This document shows, in pieces, positions 1-10,600 of a stretch of 64,000 bases of DNA. Where the stretch lies: assembly GCA_023014335.1 (NCBI GenBank), contig JAECYW010000009.1, positions 1,488,001 through 1,552,000 on the forward strand, read 5' to 3'. A model generated the notes under the pieces. The model saw only the letters and a list, made by a program, of their open reading frames with translations. It did not search any database and was not told where the DNA came from. The translations under genes were made by a program, and so were the position numbers. Source of the stretch: Galerina marginata. Its lineage: Eukaryota; Basidiomycota; Agaricomycetes; Agaricales; Galerinaceae. The number at the start of each line of letters is the position of its first letter. The stretch's first letter is position 1.

Positions 1-212
1 AAGACGATGATGGCAATCCCCCCTGGAATGACATATACAACACCAATCCATAGGAGTAGGAGCAAGTCGCCTATTCCAGAGGCGACGCCACGCATCACAT
101 ATTTAAGTCGTCTAGATACGCTTGGTTTCCTACTGCTTGTTCTTACTGGAGCTGCTTCAGTTATTGATGGGCTCGGCGTAGCGTCTGGTTGAGTAGTGTT
201 TGGGGAGGCCAT
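1..212 (-). CDS. N-terminal part of a membrane protein, truncated by the window edge
   Basis: The open frame reads leftward from an ATG at 212-210 and runs off the left edge, so only about 70 residues are visible. The start MASPNTTQPDATPSPS is a polar Ser/Thr/Pro-rich head. A basic stretch (SSRKPSVSRRLKY) follows, then a hydrophobic segment beginning DLLLLLWIGVVYVIPGG that should span a membrane. The opposite strand is also open here, but that frame has no membrane logic and is read as a shadow. I do not recognise the family. A cytosolic N-terminus followed by a transmembrane helix is the likely arrangement, by inference. Confidence 0.55.
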   Translation of the reverse strand, partial: MASPNTTQPDATPSPSITEAAPVRTSSRKPSVSRRLKYVMRGVASGIGDLLLLLWIGVVYVIPGGIAIIV

Positions 213-947
213 GGAAGGATGAGGATCGTTATCAACTTACCAGTTGGCACGGCATTAAGTAGAGGATGGCACAGACAAGGGGGATAGTTACCTTTGTACC
301 TGATGATCCCAAATTATGGACACCCGATCACATTGATTGGAAGTGAGAGGCAGTGCGACTGTTCTGGCGCTCATTGAGCGCTGATGGAGTCGAACAAATA
401 AATACTTGCCCACACGCGCTTGTCAATGTCAAATGGCATGGCTGTCGTTAAATTATTGACCCTCTCATTGAAACTGCTGGCAAACCGACTACGCACATGA
501 GTTGAAGACAAAGACAAGACCTTGTCCTATATTGAATTACAAAACCTGGTGGACGAACAAATAATAAATAGAGCGAAAGCGTTTTGACAATTACGACTCG
601 GAGGGAGTTATTCCGTGAGGGTGAAAGGAAATGCTCCCGTCCGAGAATCATGCAATCGAACAAACATCTGCGCTTTGGTCATGATACGGAAAGTGGAGGG
701 TGGGGTGTTTACAACCTGGTACGTAGTGATAGCTTGATGCAACTGTTTAGACAAGCTGCCATATGCATATGCCGATGGATGAACAACTTTCCTGTGTTTG
801 AAAAAGTGTACCTCGGCTCCACTATTCCAAAACCGGAATGGCGAAAAGTACAGAGTCAAAATTTCTAACCTAGGAAAACTTTTTTCACAGAATGAGATTA
901 GTGCGTGCTGCGAGTTATCACCGGTCAAAATGAATACTTATAAACAA
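213..947. other. Intergenic stretch, no supported gene
   Basis: This lies between the start of the leftmost gene and the 3' end of the F-box gene. Short overlapping frames on both strands (448-928) have no recognisable motif, no splice structure and unremarkable composition. I see only promoter and 3' UTR sequence here. Confidence 0.5.
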
Positions 948-2350
948 CTAATTACGACTCACTATGTGGTTTTCATCTCCACTGCTCGCAGCGTCAGGAA
1001 GGGAGTGAGTTGTAACACCGAGATATTTTAGATTGTATAACGAGGGAAGGAGGGCTTTGAGTTGGTCGTCGAAAGGCCACGCCCATTCATCTCTGCCATG
1101 TTCTGCAAACAAGTCGAATTCTACAAGCGAATTGGCATGATGGGCACTGATCGCCGCCAGCAATCGAACTGGATGGGTTGCCACATTCTTTGTAGTCAGC
1201 CGAAGATGTCCCAACCCCTCGAACGAGTCCAGATAAGAAACCAAAAAATCGTCAATGCAGTCCGTTGAGATGTTGTTGAGGTAAATTTCTTGCGCCTGCA
1301 ACCGCTCCCAAATCTCGTCATGTGGTTGGTTGTCCAATGACGACGAGTTGATGTACTTGTTCAGCCCCAAGTATTTGAGGTTCCGAAGATGGCGCGATAA
1401 ATGAAGAATGTCCTCTGGAAGAACTCTCATCCACGCCACGCTAAGGTGCTCAAGGGAGAGTGGCGATATGGCAATAAGATTTTGTATAAGGGTTTGAAGG
1501 CTCGATCGCGGAAGACACAGTTCCAAATGGGAGAGCTTTGGCGATTGTGAGATGAGTTTTGCAAGTTCCGACAATAAGGCATCTGCTGAATTATAGTAAA
1601 TTCCTGGCCATTCTATACAAAATCGGCGAAGATGTGACAATTGAGACAATTGGAGGGAAGGGAAAGTTCGTTCGTAGATGCTAATGACCAGACTCTCGAG
1701 AGGCAAATCAGGCAGAGTTTTCATGATTAAATCGTGCATCCAAGACGGCTCGTGCTCTCCGATTTCCCAACTAGAGGGACCAGCATCAGCGCCCACCATC
1801 AATCAGGTGAGAAACAATGGAAAATAGCACGTACATGACCTTTTTTACGTTCTTAAACGAGCGAATGGCACCCGCAAGATGGCCTAACATTGTCACTTCT
1901 AGCGGAGTGAGTACCTTGGCAGGATCCTTCTCGAATGAACCAACATAATCTATCACAATTGTCCTGGCAAGCGCACTCGCTAGACAGGTACCTTCCGACA
2001 GGGCTTTCAGTTGAGCCGGTCTTTTTCTTGCATTGTTTGTGAAGCAGCCGATATTGATGTACGAGAGCAGCAGTGGTTGAACAAGCTGTCGGAATTGCTC
2101 AGTCACTAGACACAAGCTTTGAAGGGAAGGCCGGCCAGGAAGCTCTGTTGCCTATAAAGCAAACAAAATATCCACAACAATTCCGAGGTTAGTGAGGTAC
2201 GAATAAATGTAACTTAGTGGCAACACATACCCAGATGACGATTTCATGAAGAATTTCGACTGGGAGAGTACAGATTACACCTGACAGGTCAAGAGGCCTC
2301 TTCGTGACAACTAGAGGGCCGGGGGCTGTTTTGGTGTTATTTCGAGGCAT
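948..2350 (-). CDS. F-box / LRR-like protein, three exons
   Basis: Exons at 2350-2231, 2151-1835 and 1770-948 join in phase to 419 residues. The N-terminal segment carries an F-box-type motif (CTLPVEILHEIVIW, about residues 27-40). The rest is Leu-rich with loosely repeated units such as LSHLRRFCIEWPG, LSHLELCLP, LEHLSVAWMRV and LRNLKYLGLNKY, as in the degenerate LRR tails of agaric F-box proteins. In this family the F-box binds Skp1 in an SCF ubiquitin ligase and the tail selects substrate; the substrate here is unknown. The gene is one of three F-box genes in the window. Introns are 79 and 64 nt. The 5' flank has a CAACCAC-rich low-complexity tract. The last few residues before the stop could differ if a further small intron exists. 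Confidence 0.75.
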
Positions 2351-3870
2351 TATGGAGCATTCATCAAATCTGTTCAGGTTGTGGTTGTGGTTGTTGTGGT
2401 TGACAAACTCGGAAACATGTGAATAAAGTCACACCCAAGGTTGGAGCTGACGGTCGTTCTTTTCCTTCCTACCAACTGGTTCAACTCTGAAAGCTCAAAT
2501 TTCTTCTCTTTCCGACCGAGTAATATTTTCTATCGACAAGACTAACCTCAGGTTTGAATCTAGTAACGAAATTGATGAACATCGAGACTCAGGACCGAAA
2601 ATAGACCGGCTTGCCGCTTGCGGGACAGAGGAAGATTTCCTAACGCGCTCGATAGTCAACTAACGCAGACGTTAGCGTTGCCAAATTTCTAGCTGGGGCA
2701 TTCGATGGGACATCTTTGGTTTTATCTGCGGAATGGCTTCTTAGGTTTCCTTGCTTCTCGGCCGCATATTGCTTGAACGTCTGAGGTGCCTACCTCAGGC
2801 TCAGGCCACTCAGCTCACCAGCGTTGCGGTGCCTGACTGAAAGTCGCATCTTGAGCAGAAACCAGTCTACCTGCGATTGGGATCACTTGACGATGGGACT
2901 CGACCAACGAGTTCCATCCTCGTAAAGAACACTAACCATCTAGTTAACCCGTCTCATATTTTCGGGTGGCTGAAAGTGAGGGGCTCAGCTCTCCTTCCCT
3001 GGCAGAAATTTCTGATTGGCCTTGATACTGAGGAGAAAATCGGGGGCAACTACTGAACCCTATGTCTGTGCCGTGCACCGTGTCGCATTTGATGTTACAT
3101 CAGGTGTGTCCCAACTTGTAGGCATCCTCGCCTATCTACATACTGCCCCTTTTTCTTGCTGTTATTTTGGCAGATGAGTGGATAGAATGTCGTACAGCTG
3201 TTTCTTGGTTCGACACTGCAACTACCTAGCAGATCCTATCAAACGTTGTGAGAAAGCCTCCCGCTATGCACTTGGAAAAAGTTACTCTTCTGCCCGGCCG
3301 GGAAATGCAGCCTTGTGGACTCTGCTGAGGGAACCGCCAAGTTCACCGAATATCAATCCGCCCCTGCCAATAATAGGATACAGCATTTTTGCTTTACTGT
3401 TACACATCTGTTGCTCAGGTACAGGTAGTGCATCGCACTTGATTGTGAGTGGAATAGATTTCACACTCAAATTTATCGCGATGCATTTACTTCGACGGCG
3501 CGTTCACGAAATCCGACAACAGGGCTCTCTTTAGAGCCCAGTGATCTATGGTTTGAGACTGCCTTCTATAAATAACTCGCCGATCTTCTCGATGGACCAT
3601 GGTATGGATTACCCCATAGGTCATTACCAATCCCTTTGTTGAAATCTGGTACCGAAGGCCAATCTCCCACCGGCTCCTGGAACACTATTCACGAACGAGG
3701 ATGTCAAGACGATGTCGCCGTCCTTTATCATAGGATAGAATGTTGGTAACTCGCATTCTTTGAAACTGAGTATCGAAATCAGCCTGTGATCTTTCACTCA
3801 GACTAGCGCGTCCCCGTGCTCCGCACGGGAACTTCCTAAAGTCAAAGAATGTTGTTTTATTTCGAATATC
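2351..3870. other. Intergenic stretch with two unsupported frames
   Basis: The left end holds the F-box gene promoter with a CAACCAC-rich tract (about 2375-2405). A 118-codon frame at 3178-3534 has no recognisable domain, and both strands are partly open there, so I do not call it. A perfect 7-bp GC hairpin (CCCGTGC, TCC loop, GCACGGG) sits at 3813-3829, just ahead of the repeat block that follows. Confidence 0.45.
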
Positions 3871-3883
3871 TATGTAAAAAAAA

Positions 3884-4385
3884 AATTAGGTCACCGTGTA
3901 CACATTTAATTTTTGTTTTACCATGTTTCTAAAGTTCCGGCGCGCTTCGCGCGCCCCCTTCCATCCTTGAACAGTGTTTGGTGGACCTGTGCAGGTCGGT
4001 AATTAAATTTTCCAGTGTCAAAGCTTGCTTGTATTTTTCTTGGGATCCAAAATTTGGGTCACTGTGTCCACATTTAAATTTTTGTGTTACCAGAAAGAGG
4101 AAATACTTAGGTTTGATTTAATGTCGCGGCGCGCTTTGCGTGCCCGTCTCTCCTTCACTGTTTGCGCTCCTTTAGGTCATTGTGTCCACATTTGAATTTT
4201 TGTGTTACCAGAAAGAAGAAATACTTATGTTTGATTTTAAAGTCCTGGCGTGCTTCGCCTGCCCCTCTTCTGGTGGACCTGTGCTGGATCCAAAATTTAG
4301 GTCACCGTCTCCACATTTAAATTTTTGTGTTACCGGACACAGGAAATATTTAGGTTTAATTTTAAAGTCCTGCAAAGCGCGCCCC
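3884..4385. repeat. Four-copy degenerate repeat with GC-rich hairpin ends
   Basis: Four related units lie at about 3884-3957, 4042-4144, 4171-4264 and 4286-4385. Each contains a TTAGGTCACCGTGTCCACAT-like box, then an A/T-rich ATTTAAATTTTTGTGTTACC box, a GAAATACTTAGGTTTGATTT box, and finally a GC-rich end built on GGCGCGCTTCGCGCGCC. In the first unit that end (3939-3955) is a perfect 7-bp stem with a TTC loop; in later units the stem is decayed (GGCGTGCTTCGCCTGCC and similar). A TGGTGGACCTGTGC word occurs at about 3979 and 4271 and again, slightly changed, near 16036. Units are all in the same orientation. It looks like a decayed tandem or nested non-coding repeat; its origin is unknown. Confidence 0.75.
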
Positions 4386-5182
4386 TCTCTGGCCTTTCCC
4401 ATCACCCACTTCCAGTGTCACCATTTCTCTGTAACTTTCTGTCCAGAGGTGTAGTGCTCAATTTTCTTGCATACAAATGTTCATAAATTGTGTCAGAATC
4501 CTTTCATCAGCTTGGTTTTTCTTAGTGGTTAAGCCCCTGGTGTACAAAGGTCGAGAAAGTGTCAAGAAGCTATATATAAGTTACTGAGGGCTGATAAGAT
4601 TAGCAAGAGAGATAAGATAAAAATTGAATGAAAGTCTCGATTGGGAAACAAAGCCCAAATGAGGACCGTGACCTATTGAAAAACGTCACGATGCCGAAGC
4701 GTACAAATAAGTGGAGTACCCCCAACAAACGCGATAGCAGCGCTGGCAAAAAAGCATCATTTTCGATAGCGAAAAGCGCAGAGACAGCCACAATTGAATC
4801 CTTGCGATCACGGTCTGGCAAGGAAAAAACTCCCTCGGCAGCAGAATCGCGCGCACATTTGCATCTGCAAAACGTGGGATTGATGGCGGCATCTAGCGTC
4901 TTTAGTAGTAGTGAATGGAACCGGTGCATTTACATAGCTCACAATTGACAATTGTTCCGTGGTAGGTCTCACCAAGCTCTTCGACCGTCCACTAACAATA
5001 TGCCAGTGGACTCAAGAGTCTTCCAGAACTCAGAGTCAATGCGTCCGCCTTGAAAGATCAAAAAATCCCGTGATCGCGACTAGTCACCGGCACCACGTAT
5101 TTGTCGGCACATGCAAAAGGTTCCCAAGCCATTTCTCTTCATACTCATACTTCATCGACATCACCTGAGGTTTTTGGTACCA
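4386..5182. other. Intergenic stretch with an unsupported 106-codon frame
   Basis: A + strand frame at 4628-4948 gives a basic Ser/Lys-rich peptide without any motif, while the opposite strand is equally open. No splice structure or TATA box decides between them. The final 150 bases are the promoter of the membrane protein gene that follows. Confidence 0.4.
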
Positions 5183-5930
5183 ATGTCCAACCTGAAAGCA
5201 GAGTCACTCCAAGTTCTACCCGACTTCAAAACACCTCCAAGACCGCGTTACAGAGGGTCTGAAGAAACAGGGTTCTTTCTCAGGCTGCTATATTCCGGCA
5301 TTCGAACTGTACTCATCGCGTTGGCGGCAAATGTCGCCCTTGTGTGAGTACATTTCCCCGCTTGACCCCAGAAGCTGGACGTTGCAACCTCCCCAGTTCA
5401 GTTATAGGTCTCGCGACCGTTTTTGTTACCTCAAGTGGTGCTGCAGTTGTGTTAGCTCTAATTTCTTACATGTAATACCTTCTTATACTCACGCTTATTG
5501 CTTTAGATTCATTGGAAACGCCATTCTTCGAACAGTGGACCCATCTCACTACACAGATAACACCTCTGCTCTCGCCATAGGAGCTGCAGGCGGGTGGTTA
5601 TCAGCTCTTCTCGGCGCTCTCATCACCTCCGGGCTACCCATCGCTGCGATCAAGGCAGACAAGAACCACGAACGACCCTGGTTCATTTCTGCTTTCATCC
5701 ACTTTCTTTGTGCTATTCTCGCCGGTGCTACTGGGGGTCGAATCCTGGCACTTTACCACGTAGATGTCGGAGGGATAGATGCTCTGCACGCGGCTTTCGC
5801 AGGTGCGCTGGGTGGTGCGATATTGGCTGTGCCAAGCGTGTCAATAAGCCGGTATCAGACCGAATTGTTGTCTTCCATACCAGCCAAGTTTACAACATTC
5901 ATCGAAAGACTGGACAAGGAAAGGCTTTGA
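5183..5930 (+). CDS. Small multi-pass membrane protein, two exons
   Basis: Exon 1 (5183-5343) and exon 2 (5507-5930) join in phase (NVALV then FIGNAIL) to about 194 residues. An in-frame ATG lies upstream at 5111, but the start at 5183 (MSNLKAESLQ) gives the usual short polar head. Hydrophobic segments include TVLIALAANVALVFIGNAIL, a Gly/Ala-rich helix (ALAIGAAGGWLSALLGALIT), AFIHFLCAILAGATGG and AFAGALGGAILAVPSV. The GxxxG-like spacing suggests tightly packed helices. The C-terminal tail is short and polar. I do not recognise the family. It is convergent with the C2-domain gene on the other strand, with about 115 bases between the stops. Confidence 0.65.
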
Positions 5931-6044
5931 ACAAGTTCTGAGCTGTTACAATAATCGGTGTACATTATTAGGGATCTGCATTTATGGACATATTTACAAC
6001 TAATTATAAAGTGGTGGTGGTATAAAGACACTCTCCTATGTCTT

Positions 6045-8125
6045 TCACGACATCTGGTATACATGAGTCACTGTCTCCTTCTTCCGACCCATCTTCCTAT
6101 TCCCGAACTTGACCAATGTCACCCTACGCTCAACACGGGTCTCCTCTGGCCCGTATAAGACAGGAGGGGCAACAGGAAGGCTGGGTGGAACCTCTGTGTC
6201 CGACGACAAAGAAATGCTCACTGTCATCTCAGGCAGAGTTAAGCCATCACGGACGAGCGGGATATCTTTCAGGTCGACCTGCGTGAGCGCAGTCGCGTCT
6301 TCATCTTCATCTTCCTCCTCAGGCCCTCCTCTTTCGGCAGGTGTTTGCGCATGAGGATTCCTCGGATGTGGAAAGGCAGTAAAAGGGTGGATGGTCGTGT
6401 ACCCGATGAAGGACGACCACCCGCGGTCTATGCACTTGCGGTCGAATATACGGATGACCACTGTTGATAAATCGTCTACTTTTACGTCGAAACTCTCGTC
6501 CCAGCCTGGGTGCGTGGTATCGTGCTCTTCGAATGTGGTATACGTATGGCGCTCGTCGATGGTGATGACGGCGAACGAAGATGGGGCGCGAATTTTCCTG
6601 ACGTCTTCTTCCTTCATATCTTCGATGACTTCAGGCGGGTATGGATCGAGCTCGCATCGGGGCCGTTGGAGTCCTTTTGCGTTGCGTATTGTGAATCTGA
6701 TAATACGAGATTTGCTTATCGGCCCTGAGGAGTGTTTTGCAAGAATTGATTCGTACAAGGAGAAGAGGGGCGATATAGTCAAAAGGAGCGGTAATATCTG
6801 AATATGGTCAGCTCCTTGCCCCTCTCCGAGGTAAAGAAATTGCTTACTTGGCCAAATCCCCACTGCTTGTTAATTTTGGTAGTCAACGTATTCAACTGGA
6901 GCTCAAGCTCGGTCATAACTATAGCCCATGCAGCAAGCTGGGTGCCGATTTTGAGCACTTGAGCTTCGGAATTGTGTAAAAAGTGGCTTACAAAAGATAT
7001 AAGAATAGTTTTCCCGTAGTAATTGTACCACCTTCCCGTGCCTGATGGGGCCCAGCTAAGTATCTGGCTCGCCATTCCTTGCAACAACTCGTGGAAGATC
7101 TGTCTAGGACGAAACAGTCGGTTTCTACCGGGAGACAATGAGCTGGGGAACTGAATGAAGGGCACTCTAACTCACGTATGAGAAACTTCCCCAGTGGCGA
7201 AATTTTTCCTCATCACTGTTTCTCGATGAACTTCATTTTTCGGCGCATGCTTCGGTTTCAGAAGGGCCTGACTCGCACTCTTCGAAAAGAGAGCACGAAG
7301 CGCTATAAAGATCGTCTTCGACCCCTTGATCGCTCTCCGAATGAAAAGCAAAGATAGAACGCCCCATCCAGCCAAGTTAAGCCACCTTCCACTGCCCAGT
7401 GCGGGCAAACTCGCCCCAAAGAAGATCAGCCGCGTCGCTGCGTTGCACTCCGGAGGCCCAGAGCCAAAAGTGGGCGCGGCTATCCACACGTACATTGCGA
7501 AAGAGTACGTAAGTGCCGATCGCGTCCAGTTGGCGACGATGAGAAGAGGAGAGTGGACTGAACGGAGTACATTCTTCTTGGACTGAGGTGTAACCACCTC
7601 GGATAGACCAAATGCCGACGCAAGCACAGGTAAGAGAAGGACTGATGAGGGCAGGAATGGAATCGTGAGCAAGCTATTTGATGAAAATAGCATGGAGAGA
7701 GGAGAGTTGCATACCGTAAACGACGACGATGGCGTCGAGCAAGGAGATATCCCCCTTTGCGGAGGTAACGATGCTGGATATGATCAAGGAGAAAGCCGTC
7801 GAGGTCATTGACCAATACGCGCCAGGAGCATCAGCTGGCGAAAACCTAACGAGAAGCACTGATTATTGACTACCGTAAGCAAATTCATATCAAACCACGA
7901 TAAACCGTGTTGACGTACCAGAGAGAAAAGATTGCAAGTATAAGGCTATTCGTACGCCAGGTCCTGTATTGAATCATTGAGATACAGGTTAATAGCTGGA
8001 GAACCGTGATTATACCATACCCGAAATATCTGGGTTACTGTGTGTGGTCAGAACCTATAAGTCTTGGGGTATCGTATCACCGACCTTGCTATACCCTGGC
8101 AAACACCATTTACCACAGTCGACAT
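6045..8125 (-). CDS. Multi-pass membrane protein with C-terminal C2 domain, seven exons
   Basis: Exons at 8125-8114, 8054-8021, 7963-7919, 7834-7715, 7641-7176, 7103-6848 and 6797-6045 join in consistent phase to 561 residues. The start exon is only 12 nt (MSTV). The N-terminal half is a multi-helix domain that opens with NPDISGPGVRIALYLQSFLS, a signature I associate with a large agaric family of uncharacterised membrane proteins; FGASLPALGSGRWLNLAGWG follows later. The C-terminal third looks like a C2 domain: a PSSFAVITIDERHTYTT strand pair, HPGWDESFDVKV, VVIRIFDRKCIDRGWSSFIG and a Glu/Asp-rich loop (EEEDEDEDA). C2 domains commonly bind phospholipid, often with calcium. Joining one to this TM domain is uncommon in my experience. 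Exact start is the least certain part. Confidence 0.7.
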
Positions 8126-8871
8126 TCTTCTCCTCAAAAACGAATCGTAGTAGAGAAAAGAGAGGCATCCTTTGCGGGGAAGATGGTTGTGGTTGACTCG
8201 GCTGGTGACAGAGGCACAGATACGAATCTTGTGGCTGTGCGGAAGGCATGGAATTCATTTCCGAGTCCCCGTAAATTCCGATTCAATTCCTTGCAAGCTC
8301 ACTAAGTTTAATATAACGATATGCAGATCGTATGAAGAGACAGTCAAGTGGTAGTATTTTCTGTTTATTGCACATTTTGTTATTGTGTAGTACTCGAACA
8401 AGAACGAAACCCAGGAATTGATAATTGCTACATTGGTTGTGGAATTAGTCCCCTAATGGGACGGACAGAGAGAGGAGGTCTATAATAAAGATAGAGGCAA
8501 GGAAGACGGGGTGGTATATAAAAAGACAATGAGTAGAAAGCCAGTGGTATAACAAAAACGAATCTCCAAAATTGTGAGGGAAAATATCCGGCAGGCAATA
8601 CAATGTTTTGATGTGACACCCTAGAGAAGTGGGGTGGTAGGACTGGGATATCTAACCCAGTCGAATAGTATGATACAGCAAGGGGCTGCCCGACTGTTGC
8701 GACCAAGTGCGCGATACAGGCCGAAGGCGATTAGATGTGTGTGTGCCGATGCGCGGTCGAGGGCGTCTTGGCGTAGAATTTTTCGACCATTAATAAACCA
8801 GGCTTGACGAATAAACGAAGAGCTGTCCAAGGTTTTAAGGTGAGGTGGAACGAATTTGAGAAATAAGGCCA
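8126..8871. other. Intergenic stretch
   Basis: This holds the promoter of the C2-domain gene on the left and the 3' flank of clp1 on the right. Short frames on both strands lack motifs. A clear TTTATTGCACATTTTG A/T-rich stretch near 8360 may belong to the clp1 3' end, but I cannot place a poly(A) site. Confidence 0.4.
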
Positions 8872-9796
8872 CTAGTGACCGGAGGCGGCGAGGTTGAGTG
8901 CGCCGAGAATGATCTCCCAGGCCAGATCCACCGTGTCCCACAGTTCAGGATCGTGGAGGCCGAGGGCTACCATGTCTTGCCACAGCTCTTTGACGTGAGC
9001 AGCGTGGGTGGTCAGCACCTGCAAGCTGGAACCAGCTGAAGAACACAAGTAGGCTGACAGCTGGTGCAACGAGGTGCCAGAAGCCAGCGTGGATTGGACC
9101 GTGTGGTGGGAAAGGCCGTGAACGAATCCAGAAGGGAGAGGGAAGAGGGACTTCAAGACACCGTCGAGGTTATGGTTGTATAGGTATGAGTGGAGGATCT
9201 TGAACGCGGCAGGGGAGGGGAGAGCAAGAGGGAGAACAGGGACGTGGATGGAGCCTGACGATGGACCCGAGGAAGGCGGTAATCGCGGAAGTGCCGAGCA
9301 CTGTGCCGCGATGATGATGTTGTGAACTGGGAACATAAATACGTGTTCGTTCGCGGACGATTTTGAGGACGCGACAGCGAGCACATGTGTGGGATATGTG
9401 GGCTGTGCGGAGGAGGATGAAGCGCGGATTGGGATGGTAAGAGCTTGAGGCACATGCGACTTGGGCATGGAGGTAGGTAGATGCGAAGAGGAAAGGGCTG
9501 CAATACCTGCGAGCATTCTATATGAAATGAACGCGTCAGATTAATTGCCGACGCGGAATGGAGAAGACGGAGGCGACTTACTGGGGTGCCTTGGGTCGGA
9601 GACCCCTGCGGATGTACTCTGGTGGTACGCTGGCGAGCTCGGGGGCTACAGCCATGATAGCATCGCGCGACACCTCAGCAAAGGGTGGGCGAGAAAGAGT
9701 GCGGGGAAGTTGTACGCTCGGGGATGCGGAGGACATGGACTGGTGGCCATGTCCGTGCATGGCGAAGGAGGTTGGGTGAGCAGCGACTTGGAACAT
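8872..9796 (-). CDS. clp1: Clp1-like regulator of dikaryon development, two exons
   Basis: Exons 9796-9582 and 9517-8872 join (KAPQ then MLAGIAALSSSH) to 286 residues. From memory of the family, the blocks APELASVPPEYIRR, LAGIAALSSSHLPTSMPKSH, PTYPTHVLAVASS, FPVHNIIIAAQCSALPRLP, AAFKILHSYLYNHNLD, HAAHVKELWQDMVALGLHD and LAWEIILGALNL match Clp1 of agarics. In Coprinopsis, clp1 acts downstream of the A mating-type genes and is needed for clamp connection formation; the Ustilago homologue controls proliferation of the dikaryon. No biochemical activity is known. The start at 9796 is chosen because a TATATAA box lies at 9870-9864 on this strand, so an in-frame ATG farther upstream (9889) would be outside the transcript. 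The gene looks intact. Confidence 0.85.
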
Positions 9797-9863
9797 GTCT
9801 TTTGGATGTGATAAGACGAAGTGAGGTCTGTAAGGAAGTGAAGTTTGTGAAAGACGACATGGG

Positions 9864-9870
9864 TTATATA
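9864..9870 (-). promoter_or_regulatory. TATA box of clp1
   Basis: TATATAA on the minus strand lies 68 bases upstream of the clp1 ATG at 9796. Transcription would be expected about 30 bases downstream, near 9838. This supports the shorter start codon. Confidence 0.55.
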
Positions 9871-9948
9871 CTTTCTTAAACGAGCACACTTTTGCGGGAC
9901 AAGGATCGTAGATTTCTCATAAACCGTTTTCGGACATTCGTTTGTCGC

Positions 9949-10600
9949 TCATCCTGATTTGGATGCCATGTGTAGGTGGGATCTGTAAATCCCTTCTCGA
10001 GCCCTTACTTTAGGATGTTCTTGTTCGTGATTGATAGAAGTCTTTGCAAGGCCCTGCTCGTGAATATGGCCTGTTAAGAACACTGGTTTGTCTCCATCGT
10101 AACTCGCCTTGTACTGGAAAAACAACTTTCCTTGTATCTGTGCCGCTCCAGAGAGTTGCGCTCCAGTGTCAGGCCCCAAAGTCGAGGGGTCGATACAATC
10201 CTGATCACAAAACGAGTCATATCATAGCTTCTGAAATGCAGATTGCCTACAGAACTGATAAATCAGCGGGGAAACCACTTCGGTGACGCTCTTCTCGTCA
10301 ATAGTCATCTGCACTCACCATGGAAAAGTAGACGTAGTGTTGGTTCAGACCTTCCTTTTTAAGAACCAGGGACGAACGACATCATTGCTTACGTGAGCTT
10401 CTATCTTCCTCCAAATTTAGCCTTCACCTTGTTCTGCACAAAGGGCTCTCCTTCAACTAACAAATCGACAAGTAAGGATGCTCAAAAGACTTCAATAACA
10501 ACTGTGCAGATAAGGCTTGATGCAATTTCTTCATCCCACACCGTCATCACTCTTGTATTTGACGCGAGTCATCTTCTACGGTCGTTGCTTTGGAAGGGGC
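9949..10600 (-). pseudogene. Probable coding relic or unrecognised small gene
   Basis: Three pieces on this strand read like exons of one protein. One is around 10395-10480 (LLVEGEPFVQNKVKAKFGGR). A short one before 10319 (KKEGLNQHYVYFSM) is followed by a good GTGAGT donor. A longer one ends at a stop at 9949 (CIDPSTLGPDTGAQLSG, then KLFFQYKASYDGDKPVFLTG). I could not join them in frame: one has an in-frame TAG after FGGR, and no ATG exon is apparent. It may be a decayed gene or an intact one whose introns I misread. The family is not recognised. It sits upstream of clp1 in the same orientation. Confidence 0.3.

Noticed and set aside
3178..3534. 118-codon + frame
   Set aside because: No domain, no splice context, and the opposite strand is open over much of the same stretch.
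4628..4948. 106-codon basic, Ser-rich + frame
   Set aside because: Equally long minus frame overlaps it; no motif and no promoter signal decides for either.
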